64,000 nucleotides of DNA from contig NZ_JAIMCB010000013.1 in assembly GCF_025499425.1 (NCBI RefSeq), positions 1 through 64,000 of the forward strand, given 5' to 3'. The DNA comes from Acidiferrimicrobium sp. IK (GTDB lineage: Bacteria > Actinomycetota > Acidimicrobiia > Acidimicrobiales > Palsa-688). Below, piece by piece: positions 9,222-16,932 of the stretch. The translations under genes were made by a program, and so were the position numbers. The notes below the pieces were generated by a model. That model was not told the origin of the DNA. It searched no databases and saw only the letters and a program-made list of their open reading frames with translations. Numbering within the stretch: position 1 is the first letter of the stretch; every line of letters starts with the position of its first letter.

Positions 9222-9883
9222 CCACCCTGACCGCCGGCCTCCGATCGAACCACGCGAGGAGTGTCGGCACGTGGAGCCTGGCCGGGGTGGCAACACAGGC
9301 GTTCGCAACTCGACCGCAGTTCGCCCGGATGCGACCGGGACCGCTACGGCTGGTGTTCTGGCTGACGCTGGCCGTCGGGGACCGCAGGGCCAACAGGCCG
9401 GGCACCGCTGTGTGCTGTTTGAGCGGGGCGTCGCCCCGCCCGAAAATCCTCGGCGTCCTCGCGGCTCTTGTGGGGCTGGCGGTCCTGGCTGGATTGTGGA
9501 CCACGATGTCCGTGACGTGGCCGGTGTGGGCAGTGTTCGTGGTGGTCGGCTGGCTGTACGCGCCGATGGCCCGCTCCAGCCTCGCCGGGGTGTCCGCCCG
9601 CCGGGCGCTCCGCCGATCCCGGCCGCCCGGGCGGCCGGTGATCGTGCACACAGTGGCCAGCGTCGAGCCCGGAGCGGGGCGCCACCTGATCGAGACGGTC
9701 ACCGTCGAGGCGGATCACCACGGGTGGACGCTTGCGTTGGACGCCGCCAACGAGCGGCTCGCCGACTACTACCGCCAGTTCGGGTTCGAGCCGACAGGCC
9801 CGACGGTGGTCATGCCATCAGGGGAGGCGGCAGTGCCGATGGCCCGTCGGGCGCGCCCGGGGGGCGGTGGCGGGGGTGGATGA
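9218..9883 (+). CDS. membrane protein with GNAT-like C-terminal segment
   Basis: This 221-residue protein has two hydrophobic segments at about 77-95 and 100-118. A C-terminal part follows with LALDAANERLADYYRQFGFE at about 170-190, the L-x-A-N-x(n)-YY-x-x-x-G-F signature of the last motifs of GNAT acetyltransferases. The acetyl-CoA binding motif (Q/R-x-x-G-x-G/A) of a full GNAT fold is replaced by PGAGRHLIETV, so catalysis is doubtful. It ends in a run of Gly. ATG 9218 overlaps the PKD gene stop. The function is unknown; it could be a degenerate domain used for binding. Confidence 0.5.
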   Translation: MTTLTAGLRSNHARSVGTWSLAGVATQAFATRPQFARMRPGPLRLVFWLTLAVGDRRANRPGTAVCCLSGASPRPKILGVLAALVGLAVLAGLWTTMSVTWPVWAVFVVVGWLYAPMARSSLAGVSARRALRRSRPPGRPVIVHTVASVEPGAGRHLIETVTVEADHHGWTLALDAANERLADYYRQFGFEPTGPTVVMPSGEAAVPMARRARPGGGGGGG

Positions 9884-12800
9884 GAGCGCGCTGCGATGGC
9901 GGGACCTGCCCCGGGTGGCCGCCGCGCTGGCCGCCGAGGCGGTGCTGCTGGGGGTGTTGTGGGCGGCCGCCCCGCTGCTCGGCTCGGTGCCCTTGTCGCA
10001 TCTCGGCGTGTGGGTCCACGCCACGGCGCCCGCGGACGCGGTCACCGCCATCGCCCGCCTGGGTGGGATGGTGCTGGCCGGGTGGCTGCTGGCCTCCACC
10101 GTGTTGTACGTGGCCGCGTCACTGGCCGGCGCGCAAGGGTTGATCCGGCGCACCGGCTGGGTCACCCTGCCGATGGTGCGCCGGATGGTCGACGGCATGA
10201 CCGCGGCGTCGATCCTGGCGTCGACGGTGACGGCGAGCGCGGCCGGGGCGGCGTCCGCCTCGCCGGCGCCTGCCGGTGCGGTCGTGCACCCGTTGACAGC
10301 GCCGCGCCCGGCAGGCCCCGGCCAGGCCACGGCAGTGACGGCGCAGGCGCAGCCTCGTGTTCCGGCGGTGGTCAGCGACCGGGTGGTGGGACGCCATCTT
10401 CCCCACCCCGGCCTCATCGAGCACGCGCAGGCGGCCGCGTACTTCACCTCCGTTCTGCAGGCGCCCAGCCCGGCCGGCGCCTTCGCCGGTCTAGCGCCCG
10501 GCACAAGGGTGGTCGTGGTGCAACCGGGGGACTGCCTGTCGGTCATCGCCCAGGAGCACCTGGGCGACTGGCGGCTCGACACCGAGATCCATCAGCTCAA
10601 CGTGGGCCGGGTGCAGCCCGACGGGCGGGCACTGAGCGACGACCACTGGATCTATCCAGGCTGGGTGCTGGTCATGCCCGCTGACGCGGTCGGCACCCAG
10701 GTCGTACCGGGCCCCACCGCGACCGCACCGCCCGCCCATCCGGCATCGACACCGGCCGCCCCGGCGTCTGCCGGCCCGTCGCCCACAGGGGCGCCCCCAG
10801 CATCGACTCCGCCCTCCAACGGCCCGAGCCCGGCGCCGCATGCTGCCACTGGCCATCGGGCGATCCCGCCGGTAGCGGCCACACCCCCGGCAGGGACCAA
10901 CCATCCCCCGGGTGTCTCAGCGGGCCGTGGTGGCGAGCCGGCGCCACCCTCTGGCGGCCAGGGGTCTGGGGGCCCTCACCCGAGTGAAACCAGCCACCGC
11001 GAGGCGAAGCCCGGGGATTCGCAGACCCCGGTACCGGCCGGGCCGATCGTCGGGATGGCCGGGCTGGTAGCGGCGGGGGTGATGTGGCGGTTGCGTCGAC
11101 GCCGCACCGACCAGATGCACGGCCGACGCTGGGGGCGGGCGTTGCCGGTGAACCCGCCGCCGGTGGTCGCCGCCGAGACCGCGGTCCGGGTGATCGCCGA
11201 CGAAGAGGCGATGCGTTGGGTGGACGCCGGGCTGCGTTACCTGGGTGGCCAGCTGGCAGATCGACAGGCCGTAACGCCAGACAACGACAACGACAACGAC
11301 GACGACGGTGACGGCGCAGTCGGCGGCGAGGAGTCGACGGTCCCGTCGGTGGTGTTGGTCCGTGCCGGGGGCCGGGGGCTGGAGGTGATGATCGCCCCGG
11401 CATGTCCGGAGGCTCCTGAGGGGTGGGAGGCGATCGACGAGGGCGCGGTGTGGGCCTTGCGCCCAGAGATCGACCTCGACGACCTTGAGGCCCGCGCCGC
11501 GGGGCGTTGGGCGTTCCTGCCGGCGGTGGTCACGGTCGGGACCACGGTGGACGGCACGGTCCTAACGAACTTGGAACACGCCGGGTCCCTGGCGGTCGAG
11601 GGGGACCCCGAGCGGGTCCGGGCGGTGTTAGGTCAGATGCTGGTCGAGCTGACCAGCCAACCGTGGGCGGACGAGATGCTCGCCGGTTTGCACGCGCTGG
11701 GCGACCTCGGCGCCCAGCAGCTGGCCGGCGTGGATGTCGACGACGACCCGATGGTCCTCGCCGAGACATTGGACCGGGCCGCGGACCGCACGACCGCCGC
11801 TGTGGCCGGGGTGACATCGGCCGCCGCTCCGTCGGCCGCAGCGCGCCGTGCCGTCGACGGCGAGTGGCTGCCCGAGGTGGCGGTGGCCTTCGCCGGTACG
11901 GACCCCAAGGCGCTGCGCTGCCTGATCGAGGCCGCTCTACCGGATCGCTCCGGGGTGGCCGTCGTCGCGGCGGGGGCGGCAGTCGACGCCCGATGGCGCC
12001 TCACCGTCGACGAATCTGGGGCAGCGTCCCTGGCGGGACTGGCCGGTGACCATCCCTTCCGGCTGCCGCTCGACGTGCAGGCGGACCCGGAGGTGATCGG
12101 CCTGGTCGGCCAGGCGTTGAGAGCGGCGGCTGACCCCGCCGACCGGGACCCGACAGCCGCCAGCCAAGTCCCGGCAGCCGCCGACCGGGACCCGACAGCC
12201 GCCAGCCAAGTCCCGGCAGCCGCCGAGCGGGTCCGGGCAGCCGACGCGGCCGAGGAGACGGGCCGTCCGGTGGAGCGCGGTGAGGTGGAGATCCGGTTCT
12301 TGGGCACGGTACGGGTGGTCGGCGACGCGGGACGGGTGGACGCGGCCCGCCGCGATGCGTCGCTGGCGGTCTTGGCGTACTTGGCCACCCGGGGCGCCCC
12401 GGTGTCCATGAACGACCTGGCGGGGGCGTTGTGGCCGCCGGACGCCTCGAAGGAACGCTTCGGGATGCCCGCTCCCAAGACGGTGCACAACGTCGTCTCC
12501 CGGGCCCGAGCACTTTTGGGTGCCGACGCCGACGGCGAGCATCGCCTTGGCCTCGCTGGGGGAGGCTATGTGTTGGCTGGGTCGGTTACCTCGGACTGGG
12601 GCCGGTTCCAGGCTCTCGCTGCGTTGGGCCGGGAGGCTGGGTCGACGCAGGAGGCAGCCGCCCGGTACCGCCAGGCCCTCGAACTGGTCGAGGGTGCCCC
12701 GTTCGCGGGGAGCCTCGACAGCCAGTTCTTCGAATGGGTGTCAGGCGAACAGCTGGAGTACACGATCGCCGCCACGGTCGTCGACGCCGCCGAGGAGCTC

Positions 12801-13064
12801 GCTCGCCTGGCCTTGGAGGCCGGCGACCACGACGGCGTGGCGTGGGCGGTCGAGCGGGGCCTGGGCATGGACCCGGCCCGCGAGCAGCTGTACCAGTATT
12901 GGATGCACGCCCTCGGCCGGACCGCCGAGGCGGACCGGGTGACCGCAGTGTGGAAGCGGCTGTGCGCCGCCCTCCAAGCTCACATCGACCCGGCGCAGGC
13001 ACCCAGCCCCGACAGCCAGGCCGTCTACCGCTCCTACGTCGTCCGCCACAGCACCCGACCCTGA
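9876..13064 (+). CDS. membrane-anchored LysM and BTAD-domain regulator
   Basis: This protein of about 1,062 residues has two N-terminal hydrophobic helices (about 20-40 and 60-90) and a third near 110-130. A LysM domain (VVVQPGDCLSVIAQEHLG, about 210-265) is followed by a Pro/Ala-rich linker, another membrane helix (about 390-405), a mixed middle domain and an OmpR-like winged helix plus bacterial transcriptional activator domain (BTAD, about 800-1,055). LysM binds peptidoglycan; BTAD is typical of SARP-type activators and forms helical repeats. The start is GTG 9876 (or 9867). It may couple wall status to expression or assembly of the transfer machine; that is inference. Confidence 0.7.
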   Translation: MDESALRWRDLPRVAAALAAEAVLLGVLWAAAPLLGSVPLSHLGVWVHATAPADAVTAIARLGGMVLAGWLLASTVLYVAASLAGAQGLIRRTGWVTLPMVRRMVDGMTAASILASTVTASAAGAASASPAPAGAVVHPLTAPRPAGPGQATAVTAQAQPRVPAVVSDRVVGRHLPHPGLIEHAQAAAYFTSVLQAPSPAGAFAGLAPGTRVVVVQPGDCLSVIAQEHLGDWRLDTEIHQLNVGRVQPDGRALSDDHWIYPGWVLVMPADAVGTQVVPGPTATAPPAHPASTPAAPASAGPSPTGAPPASTPPSNGPSPAPHAATGHRAIPPVAATPPAGTNHPPGVSAGRGGEPAPPSGGQGSGGPHPSETSHREAKPGDSQTPVPAGPIVGMAGLVAAGVMWRLRRRRTDQMHGRRWGRALPVNPPPVVAAETAVRVIADEEAMRWVDAGLRYLGGQLADRQAVTPDNDNDNDDDGDGAVGGEESTVPSVVLVRAGGRGLEVMIAPACPEAPEGWEAIDEGAVWALRPEIDLDDLEARAAGRWAFLPAVVTVGTTVDGTVLTNLEHAGSLAVEGDPERVRAVLGQMLVELTSQPWADEMLAGLHALGDLGAQQLAGVDVDDDPMVLAETLDRAADRTTAAVAGVTSAAAPSAAARRAVDGEWLPEVAVAFAGTDPKALRCLIEAALPDRSGVAVVAAGAAVDARWRLTVDESGAASLAGLAGDHPFRLPLDVQADPEVIGLVGQALRAAADPADRDPTAASQVPAAADRDPTAASQVPAAAERVRAADAAEETGRPVERGEVEIRFLGTVRVVGDAGRVDAARRDASLAVLAYLATRGAPVSMNDLAGALWPPDASKERFGMPAPKTVHNVVSRARALLGADADGEHRLGLAGGGYVLAGSVTSDWGRFQALAALGREAGSTQEAAARYRQALELVEGAPFAGSLDSQFFEWVSGEQLEYTIAATVVDAAEELARLALEAGDHDGVAWAVERGLGMDPAREQLYQYWMHALGRTAEADRVTAVWKRLCAALQAHIDPAQAPSPDSQAVYRSYVVRHSTRP
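12141..12224 (+). repeat. 42-bp perfect tandem duplication inside the LysM-BTAD gene
   Basis: Two identical 42-base copies lie at 12141-12182 and 12183-12224. Each encodes the 14-residue linker unit ADRDPTAASQVPAA, and a shorter decayed third copy follows. It sits just before the winged-helix domain and keeps the frame, so it would only lengthen the linker. Confidence 0.9.
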
Positions 13065-13130
13065 TGTACGTTCCTTCCGACCCGAAGATGCGGGCCGCGG
13101 GCCTGCCATCAGGGCTGCCGGTCCGCAGGG

Positions 13131-13706
13131 CTACTCGGGGGAGCGCGTCTGCAGGGCGCGGCGGGCGACGACGGCGAGGTCGAGGAGGGCGTTGGTGAGC
13201 GTTTCGGCCATGTAGGTGAGCCGTTCCAGGTTCTCGGCGTTGGCCACGGCGGTCGCGGTGACGACCCGGTCGAAGCTGCCGTCGGCGTAGGCGCCTTTGG
13301 CCTCGCTCAGCGCGGCGTTCACGGCGAGCAGCTCGCTTCTTGCGCGGTCGGGGGACGGCCCCCGGTTCGGAGTTGTCGGGCCACGACCCCGCGTTGAGCG
13401 ACGGTACGGGGAACGGCGGCTGGCGGCGGGATGCCGGGGGACGAGATAGACCATGCGCTGCCGAACCGTTGTCACCGGGTGGCATCGGGCGTCGAGGAGG
13501 TAGCGGAGCAGCTCGGCGGATGGGGTGCCGATGACGTTGGCGGCGTTGTGGGTGGCGGGGTCGTAGAGCAGCCAGGTGGTGTGTCGGGTTCGTCCGTCGA
13601 CGTCGATCTGGATGGCAGCCCAGCCGGAAGGAAGTCGGTGGGGGCGTCCTCGGGGGGCGCAGCGTGCGACCTGGTAGCAGTCGGTGGCGGTGAGGGTGAC
13701 GGTCAT
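13131..13706 (-). CDS. hypothetical protein of the leftward transfer block
   Basis: This 191-residue protein of no recognised family has a compact N-terminal domain (about 1-75, with QIDVDGRTRHTTWLLYDPA). A basic, Pro/Arg-rich linker follows, then a helical C-terminal third (about 110-190) with an even pattern of Leu and Ala suggesting a coiled or four-helix bundle. ATG (complement of 13704-13706) overlaps the upstream gene stop by four bases, so it is the last gene of a four-gene leftward operon. It faces the LysM-BTAD gene tail-to-tail with a 66-base gap. Confidence 0.6.
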   Translation of the reverse strand: MTVTLTATDCYQVARCAPRGRPHRLPSGWAAIQIDVDGRTRHTTWLLYDPATHNAANVIGTPSAELLRYLLDARCHPVTTVRQRMVYLVPRHPAASRRSPYRRSTRGRGPTTPNRGPSPDRARSELLAVNAALSEAKGAYADGSFDRVVTATAVANAENLERLTYMAETLTNALLDLAVVARRALQTRSPE

Positions 13707-14182
13707 CGACGGGACGCCCTTCGCTTGTGAGTGGTGTCGGCGGGGATGCCGGCCAGTGACAGCTGGACGGCGACGGGTACGGGGTCGGCGGGGGGCTGGG
13801 CCAGTTCTCTGAGGGTGGGCCGGTCGGTCGCCGCCGCGGCGGAGGCGACGCGGCTGAATGCGGCGTGGACTTTCGGATAGTCGAGATCGGGGCAGCCGGC
13901 GAGGATGTAGGCGAGGGCGGCGCCGAGGGGTCCGGGGACCGGTCCGAGGAGCCGGGCTCGCCGGACGGCCCGAGCCAGGGTGTCGGGGTCGGCTCGGCCG
14001 CTTGTTTGGGTGGTCTGCCACCATCGGGCGATCGGCTCGCAGGCTTGGCGGACGGCGTCGAGGTCGACCATGGCGGTCGTCAACCGGGACCCGGCAGCGC
14101 AGTTGCAGGGGCCGCCGCTCCGCCCGGTTTCGGTTGCGGTGGCGGGGGGGCCGGGGACGGAGCGCGGTCGGGGTTTGGGCAT
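13703..14182 (-). CDS. hypothetical protein of the leftward transfer block
   Basis: This 159-residue protein of unknown function has a basic Pro-rich N-terminus carrying two Cys (PCNCAAG) and a soluble helical remainder (DLDAVRQACEPIARWWQTT and onward). Its start is preceded by a strong AGGAGG ribosome site six bases upstream on the minus strand, and it lies 11 bases after the wall-hydrolase gene. Its stop overlaps the next gene. No membrane segment is seen, so it is likely cytoplasmic and could be an accessory or regulatory factor of conjugation. Confidence 0.6.
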   Translation of the reverse strand: MPKPRPRSVPGPPATATETGRSGGPCNCAAGSRLTTAMVDLDAVRQACEPIARWWQTTQTSGRADPDTLARAVRRARLLGPVPGPLGAALAYILAGCPDLDYPKVHAAFSRVASAAAATDRPTLRELAQPPADPVPVAVQLSLAGIPADTTHKRRASRR

Positions 14183-14193
14183 ACGGCCTCCTG

Positions 14194-15180
14194 TCAGGGG
14201 TTGGCGATGATCCGCCGGGCCAGCTCGATCGCCCCGGTGGGCACGGGGGCGATGGACACGACGGTGCCGGTGTAGGGGGCTTGGATCATGAGCCCGTTGC
14301 CGAGGTAGATGGAGACATGTCCGAAGTCGGTGCCGTCGTTGAAGAACAACAGGTCGCCGGGTTGGAGGGCGCCGGCGGGGACGGTGATGCCGTAGGCGAC
14401 CTGGGCGTAGGTGGTGCGCGGCAGGGCGATGCCGGCGGCCCGGTAGGCGAGCTGCACCAGCCCGGAGCAGTCGAGACCGACGCCGGGGGCGCTCCCACCC
14501 CACTGGTAGGGGACGCCGAGCTGGCTGAGCGCGTAGGCGATCACCGTGGCGGGGTCGCCGGGCGAGGTGACACCGGGCCCGGGACCCGCGGGGCTGGCGG
14601 TGGGCAGGCCGGTGTGGGGGGAGCCGTCGGTGGCCATCCCGTAGGTGACGGCCAGGTTCCACACCTGGTTGACGTAGTCGACGGAGTGGTTGTAGGCGAA
14701 GGTGGCGCCGCGGATGTCGCCGGTGGCGGCCCCGTTGGCGCAGAGCATCCGCACCGCGGCGTAGACGGCGTCGACGGGGTCGTACGGTGACGGCGGGTTG
14801 GCGCCGCCAGGCGGGATCGGCTGGTCGTAAGCGGCGAAGGTGGCCGGCTCGAACTGCATCGGGCCCGAGGCGCCCCAGGGGTTGGCGCCGGAGTCGACCC
14901 CGGGAAGGGTGGAGGTGTCGTTAACGGATTCGATGGTGCCGATGGCGGCCACGATCTGCCACGGCATGGCCGGGCAGGTTTGCTGGTCGGCTTGTTGGTA
15001 GAGGGTGAGCATGGCGGGCGGGATGGCCGCGACCGCGGCCGGCGAGGCGGGGCTGGCGGACAGCTGTGTGGTGATGGCGGTGAGGGCAGCCCCGCCGGTT
15101 ACGGCGCCGAGGGCGGCGAGGGCGGCGACGACGGGGGCTGCCGCCGCGGCGACCGCCTTGAGGGGGACTCCGGCGGTCAT
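14194..15180 (-). CDS. bifunctional lytic transglycosylase and NlpC/P60 peptidase
   Basis: This 328-residue exported wall hydrolase has an N-terminal signal or anchor helix (about 5-32). An SLT-like transglycosylase domain follows (about 60-170: WQIVAAIGTIESVNDTS with the catalytic Glu, then GASGPMQFEPATF). The C-terminal NlpC/P60 domain (about 205-325) shows the catalytic Cys in GLDCSGLVQLAYRAAG and the His in DFGHVSIYLG. Such two-domain enzymes open peptidoglycan so that a type IV secretion channel can pass, like VirB1 or TcpG. ATG overlaps the lipoprotein gene stop. Confidence 0.88.
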   Translation of the reverse strand: MTAGVPLKAVAAAAAPVVAALAALGAVTGGAALTAITTQLSASPASPAAVAAIPPAMLTLYQQADQQTCPAMPWQIVAAIGTIESVNDTSTLPGVDSGANPWGASGPMQFEPATFAAYDQPIPPGGANPPSPYDPVDAVYAAVRMLCANGAATGDIRGATFAYNHSVDYVNQVWNLAVTYGMATDGSPHTGLPTASPAGPGPGVTSPGDPATVIAYALSQLGVPYQWGGSAPGVGLDCSGLVQLAYRAAGIALPRTTYAQVAYGITVPAGALQPGDLLFFNDGTDFGHVSIYLGNGLMIQAPYTGTVVSIAPVPTGAIELARRIIANP

Positions 15181-15743
15181 CCGGCCCACCCGACCAGCCA
15201 GCTCCCGTCTGGCTGGGACAGAAGATCGACGGCCAGGGCGGTCGTGGCGACGGAGGTCCCGGCGGGTCCGGTACGGGTCACCTGGGCGGTGACCTCCAAC
15301 CGTCGCCCGGGTCCCGGGCCGCCGGACGGATACACGGCGAGCACCCGGGCGGCGGCGGTGTCGCGGCTGGTCACGATGGCGGCCCAACCGCCGCCGCCCC
15401 CATCGGCGTTGCTGGCCAGCGCGGCAGCCCATTGCTGGGTGCAGATCGGGGCGACTTGGGCGATCCAGGCGCGGGGGGTTTCGGTCCAGGTGGAGGACAG
15501 GGCGGCGGTGACGTATCGGTCGGCGGCGGTGATCGCGGCGGGCGGCGGCCGCCACGGCGGGGCGGGCACGGCGATCGTGGTGGAGGTCGAAGCCTTGGGG
15601 GACGGGACCGGGATGAGCGACCCCGACGCCGAAGCCGACGCCGGTGTGGGCGCAGTGCGGGCGGTGGTGGCCGGGCCGCCGCAGCCGCCGGCGGCGATGA
15701 CAGCAGCGGTGAAGGGCGCCGCGATGCGGGCGAGTCGGGTCAT
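15177..15743 (-). CDS. predicted lipoprotein, conjugation-associated
   Basis: This 188-residue protein has a short signal with lipobox IAAGGC at about 16-21, a Thr/Ser/Ala/Pro-rich linker, and a single alpha/beta domain (about 70-188). That domain ends in LLSQPDGSWLVGWAG, reminiscent of NTF2-like or VirB8/TcpC-type domains of transfer lipoproteins. It is the first gene of the leftward operon and overlaps the wall-hydrolase start by four bases. It faces the rightward type IV secretion block across a 119-base divergent region. Confidence 0.65.
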   Translation of the reverse strand: MTRLARIAAPFTAAVIAAGGCGGPATTARTAPTPASASASGSLIPVPSPKASTSTTIAVPAPPWRPPPAAITAADRYVTAALSSTWTETPRAWIAQVAPICTQQWAAALASNADGGGGGWAAIVTSRDTAAARVLAVYPSGGPGPGRRLEVTAQVTRTGPAGTSVATTALAVDLLSQPDGSWLVGWAG

Positions 15744-15748
15744 CGCCT

Positions 15749-15833
15749 TGTACCGGGCAGCCGGATCGGCGGTTGTCGGAACAGGCTTGTTGCGGGTGAT
15801 TTCCGACGGGGACCGCTGTGGTTGCCCGGTACA
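15749..15833. promoter_or_regulatory. inverted repeat spanning the divergent promoter region
   Basis: TGTACCGGGCA at 15749-15759 and its exact complement TGCCCGGTACA at 15823-15833 flank 63 bases between two divergent transfer operons. Two perfect 11-base half-sites placed next to each operon start suggest binding sites of one regulator controlling both directions. No regulator has been matched to the site. Confidence 0.45.
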
Positions 15834-15862
15834 GGGCAGTCCCTCCGACCAAGGAGCCGCCG

Positions 15863-16246
15863 ATGTACCCGATGTACCCGATGCAGCCGCTGCACCCGTT
15901 GCTGTCCGCCGCGTTCAACCGCCTCGCCGCCGTGGCCGCTGCCGATCCGACCGTGCACGGCGGTAGCCGTTGGTTTCTGGCCGACAACGTCACCTTGAAC
16001 CCGACCGGGGCGGGAGCGCCGGGCGCCGCGTTCGCGCAGACGGCGCTGAACTGGATGGGCCAATACGGCCTGTGGGCGTCCCTGGCCGCGGTGGTGCTTG
16101 GGGGGATGACCTACGGGTTCTCCACCTACGCCGGCAACACCTATCGGGCCGCGCACGGCCGCACCGTCGCCCTGGCCGGGGCGGTCGGCGCGGTGATCAT
16201 CGGGCTCGGCCCGTCGATCATCAACCTGCTGTTCCACGCGGCATGA
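15863..16246 (+). CDS. small two-helix membrane protein, VirB2/TrbC-like
   Basis: This 127-residue protein starts at ATG 15863, set by an AAGGAG ribosome site seven bases upstream; an in-frame GTG farther up lacks one. The N-terminal third contains MYPMYPM repeats. Two membrane helices at about 72-92 and 104-123 are joined by a short basic loop. The architecture and first position in a type IV secretion operon fit VirB2/TrbC-type pilin or channel subunits. Sequence-level family membership is not certain. Confidence 0.55.
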   Translation: MYPMYPMQPLHPLLSAAFNRLAAVAAADPTVHGGSRWFLADNVTLNPTGAGAPGAAFAQTALNWMGQYGLWASLAAVVLGGMTYGFSTYAGNTYRAAHGRTVALAGAVGAVIIGLGPSIINLLFHAA

Positions 16247-16932
16247 CCACCGCCGAGCGGCGCTGGTCGTGGGCCAAGACCCTCGCGGCGGCCGCCGTCG
16301 TCCTGGCGGTGGCCGCAGGGGTCATGTCGGCCATCGGCGGCCGCTCGTCGCCGTCGACCCGGTCGGCGCCTGTCACGGCACCGGCATCGCAGGTCCCGCC
16401 AGGCCAGCCGGCCGGCCCGTCACCGCGGCAGGCCGGTCTGTCGGGGAATGAGACGCCGGCTGGGGCGGTGGCCGTGGCCGCCACGATCGTCGCCGACGAG
16501 CCGCTGCTGGTAGAGGCCAACGCCACCGCCGCGACCGGGCTGATGGACTCGTGGGCGGCGCCGTCGGCCCGCCAACGGCTGGAGCAGGCGTTCTGGGCCG
16601 CCAGGGCCGGGTTCGTACAGGCGCAGGGGGGGCCGTTCAGCTTCGATACAGGGCTGCTCGCCGACCGGATTGTCACCGCCAGCGCCGGGCGGGTAGTCCT
16701 AGACGCCTGGTGCGTCGAGGTGGTCTTCGACCGGGGTGAGCCGACCGCCGGGGTGTATGTGACCGAGCGCATGGGCCTGACCTGGACCGCCGGCGGGTGG
16801 CGGCTGAGCTCGATGTCGGACACGCCGGGGCCGTCGGTGGCCCTGTCGGGGACCCCAACCCCGGCGGCCGAGGCGGCCGCGGCCCTGGCCGGTTTCGCCC
16901 CGCCGGCAACCACAACGCACGGAGGGCGGTGA
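16243..16932 (+). CDS. VirB8/TcpC-like transfer protein
   Basis: This 229-residue protein has a short cytoplasmic start, one membrane helix (about 11-30), a Ser/Pro-rich linker and an extracytoplasmic domain (about 75-215). The domain has the alternating pattern of NTF2-like VirB8/TcpC folds (VVLDAWCVEVVF, GLTWTAGGWRLSSMS). TcpC proteins form the inner ring of Gram-positive conjugation channels. ATG overlaps the upstream stop by four bases and its own stop overlaps the next ATG by one base (TGATG). The fold assignment comes from pattern and context only. Confidence 0.55.
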   Translation: MTTAERRWSWAKTLAAAAVVLAVAAGVMSAIGGRSSPSTRSAPVTAPASQVPPGQPAGPSPRQAGLSGNETPAGAVAVAATIVADEPLLVEANATAATGLMDSWAAPSARQRLEQAFWAARAGFVQAQGGPFSFDTGLLADRIVTASAGRVVLDAWCVEVVFDRGEPTAGVYVTERMGLTWTAGGWRLSSMSDTPGPSVALSGTPTPAAEAAAALAGFAPPATTTHGGR

